This document shows, piece by piece, positions 46,208-56,411 of a stretch of 64,000 nucleotides of DNA (its first letter is position 1; each line of letters opens with the position of its first letter). The stretch comes from Planctomycetaceae bacterium (GTDB lineage: Bacteria; Planctomycetota; Planctomycetia; Planctomycetales; Planctomycetaceae), in the NCBI GenBank assembly GCA_041398825.1, contig JAWKTX010000008.1, forward strand, positions 1 through 64,000, in the 5' to 3' direction. The notes under the pieces were generated by a model, which searched no databases, was not told where the DNA came from, and saw only the letters and a program-made list of their open reading frames with translations. The translations under genes and the position numbers were made by a program.

Positions 46208-47281
46208 TTACCACTCAGGATGTGATTCCTTCAGCTGTTGTGCCAGGTTTGGCTGGTACATGGGACTCGAACCACAAAGAACAGCATCCGCCCCGGCTTC
46301 AAAGAAATCGGCAAAATCTGAATCCAGTGCTGCCCCGCCAACCGCAACGACCTGAAGCGGAAGTCCTTCATCCTGCAGCAGGCGGCGCAGACCCTGAACG
46401 GCCCTGACCGATGGCCCATGGATGGCCCGGCCAAGGACGCCGGCTTTGGTGTATTCGAAACCGAAAACCGGCTGACCATCTCGTCTCAATACGGTGCGAA
46501 TGACGCAGTTCACCAGCGTGATCCCATCCGCGATTCCCGCCACGGCATTCGCGAAGGCCTTCATCTGGCCGTGCCCCGCAAATAAACCAGTCTTCAACAA
46601 TAACGGCACCGCACCGATGCGATTGCGAATCGACTGTGAAACTCGCTGGCTGAATTCGGCGTCATGATAAATCGTTCCTTCTGAGGAACAGACGTTCGGG
46701 CAGGAAAGATTCGCTTCCACAACATCAGCGCCCGACTGGACGGCCCATTCAGCACATTGTGCGAAGTCATTTTCAATGGCGGCTGATGTCGTACCGGCTG
46801 ATGGCGTCGCAACAACAGAAACAACCAGAACCTGTCCCTTTCTGAGGCTCTGCCTTGCAGCTCGAATATCTTCTCGCCACACATCCGGGGAGACAGATGG
46901 CATCCCAAAACAAACCGATGAACTGATATTTTGAGGGTCTGAAGGGACTTCCTGACGAACGTAAACCGGCTGATCCGCATCTCCCAATTCCTCCTCAAGG
47001 AAAACCCAGTTCGGCGGAGGGTAGCAGTCTCTTTCAACGCTTCGAACAGTCTTATAGGTCAAAATGTCAAAGCCACGAGCGGCATAGCCAGCGACCCAGC
47101 GGCTGTTCAACAGCAGTCCAGCCGCAATTCCGATCCGACTGTTCACAGGAAGCCCCAGAAAGGATTTCGAAGGCTCCTGCGGGCACGGATCCTGAACCTG
47201 TGGAAGAAATTCCTCGCCGAATTGCGGGCCATCGTCGTAGTTCTGCTTCCATGATTTGCGTATGTCGTAGGTAAAGCGCAT
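46208..47281 (-). CDS. Dihydroorotate dehydrogenase-like FMN protein
   Basis: A TIM-barrel flavoprotein of 357 residues related to PyrD. Family parts: RIGIAAGLLLNSRWV (FMN loop), TYKTVRS, VEANLSCPNVCSSEGTIYHD, VPLLLKTGLF (Lys), and VVAVGGAALDSDFADFFEAGADAVLCGS (phosphate binding). It is close to carB, which fits pyrimidine synthesis. The usual GGLSG loop reads AGVLGRAIHGPSV, and the N-terminus differs, so a role in pyrimidine degradation or another oxidation cannot be excluded. It is divergent from carB with a 375-base gap. Confidence 0.8.
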   Translation of the reverse strand: MRFTYDIRKSWKQNYDDGPQFGEEFLPQVQDPCPQEPSKSFLGLPVNSRIGIAAGLLLNSRWVAGYAARGFDILTYKTVRSVERDCYPPPNWVFLEEELGDADQPVYVRQEVPSDPQNISSSVCFGMPSVSPDVWREDIRAARQSLRKGQVLVVSVVATPSAGTTSAAIENDFAQCAEWAVQSGADVVEANLSCPNVCSSEGTIYHDAEFSQRVSQSIRNRIGAVPLLLKTGLFAGHGQMKAFANAVAGIADGITLVNCVIRTVLRRDGQPVFGFEYTKAGVLGRAIHGPSVRAVQGLRRLLQDEGLPLQVVAVGGAALDSDFADFFEAGADAVLCGSSPMYQPNLAQQLKESHPEW

Positions 47282-47656
47282 GATGGCTTTCTGCTCTGAT
47301 TCGAGTGTGTGCTCAGTGGAAGAAATCTGTGCAGCGGTATTCGGCCCGTGCTCCGTTCACCATATCGATTTGGCCCAGAATCGAGAATACCAGGGGGGCA
47401 TCGGCTGTAGTTTGGCCAAGTTGCTGATCGCACAGGGCCACGCTTCTTGAATGACCACGATTTGCTGGTAACCTGCTCGAAATTTTGCGCGGTCCAGTGC
47501 CGTTTGCCGCTACAGGCCCCTTCGCCGCTCCCTCGGAAACTTTTCCGGAACATTCTGCGAAACCTGTACGCGCACGGATTGGTCGCGACTGGGGTAGTTT
47601 CAGTGCAGGATGAACAACCTTCATTCTGCATATCGCGACTGTAAGGACTATCAAGC
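47282..47656. other. Divergent intergenic region, PyrD-like / carB
   Basis: No gene. It holds both promoters; I found no clear PyrR-type attenuator. AAGGA precedes the carB GTG. Confidence 0.4.
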
Positions 47657-50600
47657 GTGCCACGGCGAGACGATATCAAAAAGATCCTGATCATTGGCTC
47701 GGGACCCATTGTCATTGGACAGGCTTGTGAATTCGACTATTCAGGTACGCAGGCCTGCAAGTCGCTTCGCGAAGAGGGCTACGAGGTCGTGCTGGTGAAT
47801 TCCAATCCCGCCACCATCATGACTGATCCGGAAACTGCCGATCGCACCTATATCGAGCCTATCACTCCGGAATACGTCGAAAAGATTATCGAACTCGAAC
47901 GCCCGTGCGCTTTGCTTCCAACGCTTGGAGGGCAGACCGGTCTGAACACAGCAATGGAACTCGCCAGACGCGGTGTCCTTGAAAAATACAACTGCGAAAT
48001 GATTGGTGCGCGGGAAGACGTGATCAAACGCGCGGAAGAACGCGATGGCTTCAAGAAGGCGATGATTGAAATCGGCCTGGATGTCCCGCGCAGCTTTGTC
48101 GTTCACAACATGGATGAAGCGAACGAGGCTGTGAAAGAAATCGGATTGCCCATCATCATTCGAGCCAGCTTTACACTGGGTGGAACAGGTGGTGGCATCG
48201 CTTACAACATCAAAGAATTCGAAGAGAAGGTGCGTCACGGCCTGTCGATGTCCCCGATTAACGAGGTTCTTCTCGAAGAATCTATTCTGGGATGGAAAGA
48301 ATTCGAGATGGAAGTGATGCGTGACTGCGCCGACAACGTGGTCATCATCTGTGCCATCGAGAATTTTGATGCGATGGGAGTCCATACGGGCGATTCAATT
48401 ACCGTTGCTCCTGCTCAAACGCTGAGTGACAAAGAGTATCAGCGGATGCGGGATGCCACGATCGCTGTCATGCGTGTCATCGGCGTGGAGACGGGTGGAT
48501 CGAATGTCCAGTTTGCCATCAATCCCGACAACGGCCGAATGGTTGTCATTGAAATGAATCCTCGTGTCAGTCGCTCCAGCGCGCTGGCATCAAAAGCGAC
48601 AGGATTTCCGATCGCAAAGATCGCTGCAAAGCTGGCGGTTGGTTATCGTCTGGACGAAATCCCAAACGATATTACGCGAGAAACGCTGGCATGCTTTGAA
48701 CCGACAATCGACTATGTCGTCACAAAGTTCCCTCGCTGGACGTTCGAGAAGTTTCCGGAAGCCGACCCAACCCTGACCGTTCAGATGAAGTCGGTCGGTG
48801 AAACAATGGCTATCGGTCGCACCTTCTGTGAATCACTGCAAAAGGCCGTTCGAGGTCTCGAAATCGGTCACTTTGGTCTCGGCGGAGGAAAGAAGGATCT
48901 CTGGGGAACCGAACGACAACCGGAGCGGGATGAGATTCAGAGTAAACTCTCAACGCCAAATGCCGAACGAATCTTTTACATTCGGTATGCACTGAAGGCT
49001 GGCTTTACCGTTGAGCAAATTCATGACTTGACCGACATCGACCCCTGGTTCCTGCGAAGCATTGAACGAATCGTCCAGATTGAACAGCAGTTGCGGCAGG
49101 TGGGACGACTTGACGACGCAACGCCGGAACTGATTCGACTTGCCAAACAGAATGGGTTTTCAGACGCGCAGCTGGCCTATTGGTGGGATTGCTCGCAGAT
49201 GGATGTCCGCCAGTATCGCAAGTCGCTGGGCATTGTGGCCACGTTCAAGCAGGTGGATACCTGCGCTGCCGAATTCGAAGCCTACACGCCATATTACTAC
49301 AGTACCTATGAACAGGAAGACGAAACGCCGGCCAGGGAAGCAGGCAAGAAGAGGATCATGATTCTGGGCGGCGGACCAAATCGAATCGGGCAGGGGATTG
49401 AGTTTGATTATTGCTGCTGTCAGGCGGCATTTGCACTGGAAGAACTCGGCATCGAAAGCATCATGGTTAATTCGAACCCGGAAACGGTTTCGACGGACTA
49501 TGACACCTCCGACTATTTATTCTTCGAACCGCTGACGACCGAAGATGTACTGAACATCTGCGATCGGATGGAGCCCGACGGTGTGATTGTCCAGTTCGGA
49601 GGACAAACTCCTCTGAATCTGGCACGAGGTCTGGAAGCCGCCGGTGTCAATATCATCGGAACCAGTCCGGATATGATTGATGCGGCAGAAGACCGCGAAC
49701 GCTTTCAGGCGATCCTGGAGAAACTCAACCTTCGTCAGCCACCAAACGGCATCGCAACCAATATCGAAGCCGCCCGCCGGGCGGCAGATCGAATTGGATA
49801 CCCGGTTCTGGTTCGCCCAAGCTACGTCCTTGGCGGTCGAGCGATGGAGATTTGCTATGACGAACCCTCGCTTGTTCGATACATGACCGAAGCAGTCGAC
49901 GCGTCTCCGGAAAAGCCGGTGCTGATCGACAAATTCCTGGAAGATGCCATCGAAGTCGACGTGGATGCCATCGGGGATGGCGAAACGACAATCATCGGTG
50001 GCGTCATGGAGCACATCGAGGAAGCAGGTGTGCATTCGGGGGATTCGGCATGTGCCCTGCCGCCGCACTCACTTCCGAACACCGTTATCGATGAAATCAG
50101 AGTTGCCACACGAGCACTGGCGAAGGAACTGCAGGTCCGCGGACTGATGAATATTCAGTTTGCCGTCAAGATGGACGGGGACCAATACACGGTTTACATC
50201 CTTGAAGTGAATCCACGCGCTTCGCGAACTTCTCCGTTTGTTTCCAAAGCAACGGGTCGTTCACTGGCCCGAATTGCCGCGAAGGTTATGGTTGGCCAAT
50301 CGCTCACCACCCAGGGAATCATCGGTGAAGTTGTCCCGGAATACACTTCGGTCAAAGAAAGCGTTTTCCCGTTCAGTCGTTTTTCAGGCGTGGATATTGT
50401 GCTTGGCCCTGAAATGCGATCCACCGGCGAAGTGATGGGGACTCACAAAGACTTCCCGATTGCCTTCGCGAAAGCACAAATTGCTGCTGGTGCAAAGATG
50501 CCGCTGAGCGGAAAGGTCTTCATCAGTATGGCCGCCGGCCACAAGAAACGCATCATAGAACCTGCTCGCAAGTTGCAGTCGATGGGTTACCAGGTTGTGT

Positions 50601-50905
50601 GTACGAGCGGTACAGCACGTGTCCTGCAGGATGCGGGTCTGGAAGTTGAACTGGTTCGCAAGCTGCAGGAAGGGCGTCCCAATCTGCTGGACCTGATGGC
50701 CAATGGCGAGATCCAGCTGATCTTCAATACCCCCAGTGGAAAAGGTGCTCGAACAGATGAAGGCCGAATTCGAGCAGCCTCGGTCGCCTATGGAGTCCCC
50801 TGTGTCACAACGCTGCCGGGCTGCCTGGCAGTCGTTGATGCACTCACGGCTCTGCAGAAGAATCCGCTGCCGCAGATAAAGTCCATTCAGGAATGGACGA
50901 AGTAA
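47657..50905 (+). CDS. carB: Carbamoyl phosphate synthase, large subunit
   Basis: Makes carbamoyl phosphate from ammonia (from CarA), bicarbonate and two ATP for pyrimidine and arginine synthesis. The 1082-residue protein shows the two ATP-grasp halves: KKILIIGSGPIVIGQACEF and FTLGGTGGGIAYN in the first, KRIMILGGGPNRIGQGIEF and RPSYVLGGRAMEI in the second. Between them is the oligomerization domain and at the end the allosteric MGS-like domain (KVFISMAAGHKKRIIEP). Full length and intact. The start is GTG with AAGGA upstream. No carA is in the window. Confidence 0.97.
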   Translation: MPRRDDIKKILIIGSGPIVIGQACEFDYSGTQACKSLREEGYEVVLVNSNPATIMTDPETADRTYIEPITPEYVEKIIELERPCALLPTLGGQTGLNTAMELARRGVLEKYNCEMIGAREDVIKRAEERDGFKKAMIEIGLDVPRSFVVHNMDEANEAVKEIGLPIIIRASFTLGGTGGGIAYNIKEFEEKVRHGLSMSPINEVLLEESILGWKEFEMEVMRDCADNVVIICAIENFDAMGVHTGDSITVAPAQTLSDKEYQRMRDATIAVMRVIGVETGGSNVQFAINPDNGRMVVIEMNPRVSRSSALASKATGFPIAKIAAKLAVGYRLDEIPNDITRETLACFEPTIDYVVTKFPRWTFEKFPEADPTLTVQMKSVGETMAIGRTFCESLQKAVRGLEIGHFGLGGGKKDLWGTERQPERDEIQSKLSTPNAERIFYIRYALKAGFTVEQIHDLTDIDPWFLRSIERIVQIEQQLRQVGRLDDATPELIRLAKQNGFSDAQLAYWWDCSQMDVRQYRKSLGIVATFKQVDTCAAEFEAYTPYYYSTYEQEDETPAREAGKKRIMILGGGPNRIGQGIEFDYCCCQAAFALEELGIESIMVNSNPETVSTDYDTSDYLFFEPLTTEDVLNICDRMEPDGVIVQFGGQTPLNLARGLEAAGVNIIGTSPDMIDAAEDRERFQAILEKLNLRQPPNGIATNIEAARRAADRIGYPVLVRPSYVLGGRAMEICYDEPSLVRYMTEAVDASPEKPVLIDKFLEDAIEVDVDAIGDGETTIIGGVMEHIEEAGVHSGDSACALPPHSLPNTVIDEIRVATRALAKELQVRGLMNIQFAVKMDGDQYTVYILEVNPRASRTSPFVSKATGRSLARIAAKVMVGQSLTTQGIIGEVVPEYTSVKESVFPFSRFSGVDIVLGPEMRSTGEVMGTHKDFPIAFAKAQIAAGAKMPLSGKVFISMAAGHKKRIIEPARKLQSMGYQVVCTSGTARVLQDAGLEVELVRKLQEGRPNLLDLMANGEIQLIFNTPSGKGARTDEGRIRAASVAYGVPCVTTLPGCLAVVDALTALQKNPLPQIKSIQEWTK

Positions 50906-51139
50906 TGATCCGGGCTTGAACATCCGCTCATTTCACCTGGTGCTGAACCCTACGGAGGCCAACAGCTGCTTCAGCCGCAGGAAAAAGCGACGAAACATGG
51001 GCCGATCTGCTTCGAACTGAGCGAACTGAGCGGCCTGTCTGCATCAGGTTTCGATACGACTGGGGGCTCAAACGGCGTTTGATCGGATTGATCAAGTCGG
51101 TGCGTCCACCGCCAGTAGGCATCATGATGCAGCAGACAG

Positions 51140-52375
51140 CTACGTGTCGTTCCGAAATCGCAACCAGCCACCGATGAAGAAGACGGTGGCAAATGTCAGC
51201 AGCACGCCGCAGCACAGTGTGATTCTGGCCAGATCGGGAGATTCTCTCGTCAGCAATTCGCCATAAGCATCCAGGGCCCATGCATGTGGTGTGCAAAGGC
51301 TAATCTTCTGGCTCAGCGGAGGCATCCAGGCTCGAGGCACCAGACAGCCGCTGATGCCGGCACTGGACAGCACAATAAGATTTCCGAAAGACGAAACCTG
51401 CGACTCTGTCTTGCAGATTGTCGAAAACAGAAGCCCCAGCATGGTGGCTGACATTGATGTACAGAACATGATCGGTGCAAGCAGCCAGGGTGATGGTCCC
51501 CAGGACATCCCGAACAACAGTTTCCCGGTCACCATCAGAATGGTTGTCTGAGTCAGTGACATCACCAGAAAGGGAAGTGTCTTGCCGATCAGAATCGAAC
51601 CCGGTTTCACGGGGCTGATTTTCAGTCTTCTCAAAGTTCCCATATCGCGTTCTGCGATAAAGGACCGTCCCATGATGTTGACCAGAAAAAAGACAAACAA
51701 GACCGTATAACTCGGGACAAGGAACTGATACACCCGGATGTCTGCCTTGCTCTCCCGCCGGGCCGCTTCGGAATCGACCCAGGGCTCGGGGATAACAGAA
51801 TCCCGGGCTGCCCCTCGGAATACCGGCATCTTTTCCGCCAGGATCGGCAGCATCGCATCCTGCAAAGACAACCGAAGCAGAGCTTTTAACAGACCTTCTG
51901 TCAGCGGATCGGCCAATTCGTTCTGGCTGACATGGACATCGATTGCTGTCAGACCATCCTTCAGGGGGCCTGTTTCGGGTGCCGTGAGTTCACTGCGGGA
52001 GAGTTGCTGAAGCGAAGATTCGAACGTCGGCCCGATCACAATCCTCGCGTCGGCCTGACCGTTGGGGATCGACGACTTTAGTTCCGGCATCCTTGTAGCC
52101 AAGTCGCTTTCTGTTACGGGAACGGGCAGGATTCTGACGTTCTCGAATGCCGCGAGAAACCCACCCAGTCGTCTTGACGTGGGTGTCTGGTCGAAGTCAG
52201 CGACTTCGATATTCAGGCCAAGCCGACGTTGTTCGCGGTCGTTGCGAAGCCGGCCTGTGGAAGAACCCACAATCGCAATGATCACCATCGGCAGGGCGAC
52301 CAGTATCACCAGGGCACGGCGATCGCGCGAAAGCAGACGCAGGTCTTTCCTTGTAATGGTCAGGGCGTCATTCAT
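51140..52375 (-). CDS. ABC-2 type transporter permease (NatB-like)
   Basis: A 411-residue inner-membrane protein with one N-terminal helix (RRALVILVALPMVIIAIVG), a large extracytoplasmic part, and five or six C-terminal helices. The pattern (SYTVLFVFFLVNIMGRSFIAERDMGTLRRLKISPV) is that of ABC2_membrane_3/NatB permeases. NatAB exports sodium in Bacillus; other relatives export antibiotics. The ATPase partner would be expected next to it on the same strand but upstream there is only a 570-base spacer, so it is orphaned here. Confidence 0.87.
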   Translation of the reverse strand: MNDALTITRKDLRLLSRDRRALVILVALPMVIIAIVGSSTGRLRNDREQRRLGLNIEVADFDQTPTSRRLGGFLAAFENVRILPVPVTESDLATRMPELKSSIPNGQADARIVIGPTFESSLQQLSRSELTAPETGPLKDGLTAIDVHVSQNELADPLTEGLLKALLRLSLQDAMLPILAEKMPVFRGAARDSVIPEPWVDSEAARRESKADIRVYQFLVPSYTVLFVFFLVNIMGRSFIAERDMGTLRRLKISPVKPGSILIGKTLPFLVMSLTQTTILMVTGKLLFGMSWGPSPWLLAPIMFCTSMSATMLGLLFSTICKTESQVSSFGNLIVLSSAGISGCLVPRAWMPPLSQKISLCTPHAWALDAYGELLTRESPDLARITLCCGVLLTFATVFFIGGWLRFRNDT

Positions 52376-52945
52376 CGTCGGCAGGTTTCGTTTTGACAGG
52401 CAGTTGTAGTTTCGGCGAGACGATCGCTGGCGTCGAATTCTGGCGACTCCCCTGGAGAATGCAAACCGCCGTCACCGGAATCACATCTCAGAGGCATTCT
52501 GCTGACAGGATTCCTCATGGAGAGTCCCATCGTGGCCTCGTAAAAGCACCTGTGGCATTCCGGAAGCCTGATGGTCAATCATTTGTCAGAAATCGATCAG
52601 GAATAATCAGGCAAACACGAATAATCGGAAATGGCCGAAATCTACGCTCGTGTTTACCTGGAGGATTCACCATATATTGACAGGCTGAAATCCGAAATGG
52701 TCTGCTCAGACATCGCCGTCTGTCATAGTGAGACGGAAAGAGTCGACAAATAGTTTCCACTCGCTGATGGTTTACCCATCCATCGATGAAGTGCGGATGA
52801 CGGTGTCACTGCGGGTAACTCCTGACAGGACCTGCACTTGACCGGTCTGCATCCAACGCGACTCCTTCTATTTTCCCGTTCCGTTTTTTTTGGATGTATG
52901 GTTGTAGAAAGTGACACAACCAACGGCAGACTCCCCGTGATTTCC
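52376..52945. other. 570-base divergent spacer without a convincing gene
   Basis: It lies between the ABC-2 permease and the HEAT protein gene. It contains an 8-bp inverted repeat (AAACACGA at 52613, TCGTGTTT at 52648) with a smaller pairing CGG/CCG inside. The HEAT frame stays open upstream to 52838 without domain support. Confidence 0.45.
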
Positions 52946-54085
52946 ATGAATCCCAGACCCACTGAGAAATCGATGATGCTGGAATCCCTCGAACTGATCC
53001 CATGGCAAAAGCTGGAACATGCACTGGGCCCTGCGGACGATGTACCGGACCTGCTCCGCCAATTACTGGTCGATGATCCCGGAATTCGAAGTAACGCTGT
53101 CTGGACGTTGTATGGCAACGTCTTTCATCAGGGTAGCCGTTATTCTGCAACCCCTTATGTGGTTCCGTTTCTGATTGAAATCTGCAAATCCGACGATATT
53201 GCCAACCGCGGTGAACTACTTCGATTCTGGGGCAATCTGATTACGGGTTTCTTCAGCATTCGCGAACGGCCGACATGGGGCGATGGTACCCATGTTTACT
53301 TTAGTGGTCAGATCCTGGACGTCAGTCTGGACGATCCTTATGCAGCTCCCCTGCACCAGATTTATAAGAATTCACTCGCCGGTGAAGAACTGCTGTATGA
53401 TTTGATCAATGAAAACGACATCAGCCTGCGTGCGGGTGCGGCATGGGTACTGGCATGTCTTCCGACGATCAAAGAACGATCACTTCCAAAACTGCTCGAA
53501 CGACTGGCTGTCGAAACAAACCCCTGGGTGCGATCGGCCATTGTCTTTGCTGCTGGAGAACTGGGTGAGATAAACCAGCTCAGCAGACTCATCAATGACC
53601 CCAATCAACATCGGGCAGTCGTCTGTATGGCAACGTGCGAACTGTCGCGTCTCGCCCCCACAGAAGAAGTCGCTCGGAAGCTTCTGGACTTCATCGCCGA
53701 ACCACTGGAGTGCTACGAACATATCCCGGGGGCCGGCGAATCCTCCACAGGAGATGCCGCTTTCAGCTTGTCCTGTATTCCTGTCGCCTTGCGTCGATCG
53801 TCGATCCCGGCGATGTGCGAGAAGCTGGAAAACGCCAGCCGGTTCGCTCTGTTGCCGCTCACAAATGCATTGTTGTCTGCAGCGTTTGAACCGCAGTTTG
53901 AACCACAAACAACTCTGGACGAAGCTCAGAAACGTGTGCTGTCCAGTATGGTCAATACAGATGACTTATGGGGTATTGGCAACCTTTATTTCACTCTCGA
54001 TCAGTACGGACTCCCCCATGATCGCTACTCATGTGCAGCCCTTTTGGGAATGAAACTGGCAAACTGCGAAGAGCTGGTTTTCTAA
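52946..54085 (+). CDS. HEAT-repeat protein of unknown function
   Basis: A 379-residue soluble protein made of alpha-helical HEAT-like repeats. The N-terminal block (LEHALGPADDVPDLLRQLL and NAVWTLYGNVFHQGSRYSAT) resembles a family I know best from Actinobacteria, where it also precedes HEAT repeats. Repeats are visible at LRAGAAWVLACLPTIKERSL and WVRSAIVFAAGELGEINQL. A binding or scaffold role is likely. Start uncertain: ATGs at 52898, 52946, 52973 and 52976 are in frame and none has a good ribosome site. A copy of the 93-bp repeat starts 26 bases after the stop. Confidence 0.75.
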   Translation: MNPRPTEKSMMLESLELIPWQKLEHALGPADDVPDLLRQLLVDDPGIRSNAVWTLYGNVFHQGSRYSATPYVVPFLIEICKSDDIANRGELLRFWGNLITGFFSIRERPTWGDGTHVYFSGQILDVSLDDPYAAPLHQIYKNSLAGEELLYDLINENDISLRAGAAWVLACLPTIKERSLPKLLERLAVETNPWVRSAIVFAAGELGEINQLSRLINDPNQHRAVVCMATCELSRLAPTEEVARKLLDFIAEPLECYEHIPGAGESSTGDAAFSLSCIPVALRRSSIPAMCEKLENASRFALLPLTNALLSAAFEPQFEPQTTLDEAQKRVLSSMVNTDDLWGIGNLYFTLDQYGLPHDRYSCAALLGMKLANCEELVF

Positions 54086-54110
54086 GAAACCGTTCAGAAG
54101 CAACCAGCTG

Positions 54111-54204
54111 CCTGTTGAAAAACTGGACTGGCTCGAGCAGGAGACCTGAAAACACGATGGTTTCCAGTCGTCCTGCGTGCCGGTCCCGGTTTTTCAATGG
54201 ACAG
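54111..54204 (+). repeat. Dispersed 93-bp foldable repeat, copy C
   Basis: Nearly identical in the core to copy A: CTCGAGCAGGAGACCTGAAA then ACACGATGGTTTCCAGTCGT. The outer arms are TTGAAAAACTGGACTGGC and GCCGGTCCCGGTTTTTCAA, which pair with few mismatches. It fills the gap between two convergent genes, ending six bases from the stop of the minus-strand gene. Confidence 0.9.
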
Positions 54205-54209
54205 CCAGG

Positions 54210-56117
54210 CTAGGGTTTGCGGATGAAGTGAGACGCGAATGAGCGGACCTGATGACCGTTCAGGACGTGGAACATCCGCAGTTTTTCGATCGTCGATGTT
54301 CCAAACTTGTTCATCGGCACGTGGACAATTTTCTTCTTGTACTTGCTGGCCAGCCGTCGCCAGCCTGCTCCTGGCGGGGCGTGACTCATCAGGGCAATAT
54401 GCCGTTCATTCGAATAGTGCAGGGCCGCTGCAATCAGGCGTTCTTCCAGCGTATCCACAAAATCGAATCGTGCATCTCTCCAGATGTCAACAACAGGGCG
54501 TGGCGGAAACAGAAACATGCAACCGCCGTATTGGGCCAGCGAAATGCCAGGTCCAATCATCTTGTCCAGATAGCTGGTGGCAAAAAGGGCCAGAGTCGAT
54601 TCGTCATGATTTTCGGCATGCCAGGTAATTCGCCAGGGATAGTCACGTGGATCGGCGGGGCTGTCGAACAGCATCACCACACAGTCCAGCTTTCCGCGTG
54701 CTGGAGGAAAAACCTTGACGAACAGATCGCCGGTGTGCCAGTTCCGAAGAGTTTCCCGAATATCCAGGCCGTCTTTCATGCTGCTGCTGAATTTTTCGGT
54801 ACGGGCCATGTCGTTCCCCAGCATTTCCAGAGCCACATCTTTGATATGGGTTCGAAAGCGTTCGATAGCGACATCCTCCGGCGGCCAGCTGCACTGACCA
54901 AATGGATTCCAGGTGCGCTGCCATTCGACCTGTTTCCGGATTTCCGGACGAGACTTCAGCTGGCAGGATCGCCAGACGACAGGATGCCCGGGAAGGCGAT
55001 TCACGGGCTCCAGGTCTGTTCCATCAGGTAACTGCAATCGACCCACTCCAAACCTGGCGAGCGGAAATTCGTCCAGAGGTTCAAAAGCGTAATCCCGCGC
55101 GGCTTCTGCAACGTGAATCGCGTACTGGTCTCCGGCAATCTGGCTTGAGGCAGTGATCAGCGTGTATAAATCCGGCGTGAACCGACGATCCATCAGAGAC
55201 AAGTTGCGAATATACTTCAGGCACGTCGAAAGCAGGTGCGGAGTAATTTTTCGGGCTCGTGACTTGAATTCGTTTCGATAATGTTCGCGTGCATGAATCA
55301 GCAACGCCTTGATCCCATCAATCGACAGATTTTCGTCACTGTCCAGCTTTGCTCGAGCCAGTTCGTACAGGCTGGTAATAAAAGGCAATTCACCCAGGAC
55401 AAAAAGCAGTGTTCTGGGATCCACTGAAAAGATCTGCGCGGGGTTCGCAGGCGCTGCAGGAGCAGGCGGACAATCGACTGCGGAATTGAACGCATCTCGC
55501 AGCCATGGCCAGTCAATGATGTTACAAACAAGCAACACCGATTCATGCTGCTTTGACAGTTGATGCAGTTGCCATGCCATCCAATGGATGCGTGTCCATT
55601 GTTGTTCGCTTTCGGGACGCGGAATGACAGGAAGAACGGCCGCCGCAAACTGATCCGCGAGGACTCGTTTCAGGGCATAGGGATCTGGCAGTACTGCCGC
55701 GCGGGGCTGATAATGATCGCACTCGGGATCGATGTAAGCGCGATGCATGTGTTCCTGAATCGCGATGCGCAATGCCGCAACAACAGGCTGACAGGGATCA
55801 ATCGGCACGTAGCTCGCACGTTCGTGACCTTCTGAATGGTTGCCTGATTCATCGGAGTCCCCCTCAAAGCTTCCGGAGCTGAATTTCTGAACAGGCTCGC
55901 GCTGCAGGACCACAGAAATACCTGGCAGCAGATCAACAGCCGCTTCAACTTCATTTCGAAACGACGGGGGCAAAGGCACTGCAAGACAGTCGAAATGTTT
56001 TGAAAGCATCAAACGTCGAACTTCGACGGCAAAATCACCGCTGCCATGAATCACTGGCAGTATCGTGATATTTCGCCCCAGTTTCAGGACTGCAGATTCG
56101 ACAGAAGTCTCATTCAT
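54210..56117 (-). CDS. 635-residue protein of unknown function
   Basis: I do not recognise the family. The N-terminus (ITILPVIHGSGDFAVEVRRL and FDCLAVPLPPSFRNEVEAAV) looks like a Rossmann-type alpha/beta fold and faintly recalls TraB/DUF5682 proteins. An acidic Ser-rich linker follows near residues 85-100, then mixed helices and a C-terminal domain with HIALMSHAPPGAGWRRLASK and KKIVHVPMNKFGTSTIEKLR. No signal peptide or membrane segment, so it is probably cytosolic. It stands alone, convergent with the HEAT gene and divergent from a PLP decarboxylase gene. Length and composition indicate a real gene. Confidence 0.7.
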   Translation of the reverse strand: MNETSVESAVLKLGRNITILPVIHGSGDFAVEVRRLMLSKHFDCLAVPLPPSFRNEVEAAVDLLPGISVVLQREPVQKFSSGSFEGDSDESGNHSEGHERASYVPIDPCQPVVAALRIAIQEHMHRAYIDPECDHYQPRAAVLPDPYALKRVLADQFAAAVLPVIPRPESEQQWTRIHWMAWQLHQLSKQHESVLLVCNIIDWPWLRDAFNSAVDCPPAPAAPANPAQIFSVDPRTLLFVLGELPFITSLYELARAKLDSDENLSIDGIKALLIHAREHYRNEFKSRARKITPHLLSTCLKYIRNLSLMDRRFTPDLYTLITASSQIAGDQYAIHVAEAARDYAFEPLDEFPLARFGVGRLQLPDGTDLEPVNRLPGHPVVWRSCQLKSRPEIRKQVEWQRTWNPFGQCSWPPEDVAIERFRTHIKDVALEMLGNDMARTEKFSSSMKDGLDIRETLRNWHTGDLFVKVFPPARGKLDCVVMLFDSPADPRDYPWRITWHAENHDESTLALFATSYLDKMIGPGISLAQYGGCMFLFPPRPVVDIWRDARFDFVDTLEERLIAAALHYSNERHIALMSHAPPGAGWRRLASKYKKKIVHVPMNKFGTSTIEKLRMFHVLNGHQVRSFASHFIRKP

Positions 56118-56411
56118 CTGAAAGGGCCGTTCATCAAGCGGGCGATGCGTACGAATCCGAAACTCATCGATTCAAACAGAAATTATTCGAGAGCTCCTGC
56201 GAACAGTGGAAAACCGGCTGTTGGACGGTACTGTGACGACCGCCCCAGGAATGCGTCAAGTTACGACAATTCTTACAGAAATGTCGAAACCTGATCACCA
56301 TTCTTTATTTCGCCTGCCACGCGACTTCCGCTGAAACCTCAACATCCTCAAACAGGTCCCGCGCAGTGTGGCATTTGACGTTCGCCAGTCGCACATTGTG
56401 ATGAAATTATC

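Noticed and set aside
50928..51296. 122-codon open frame between carB and the ABC-2 permease
   Set aside because: Overlaps the permease gene's end, no ribosome site, no family resemblance.
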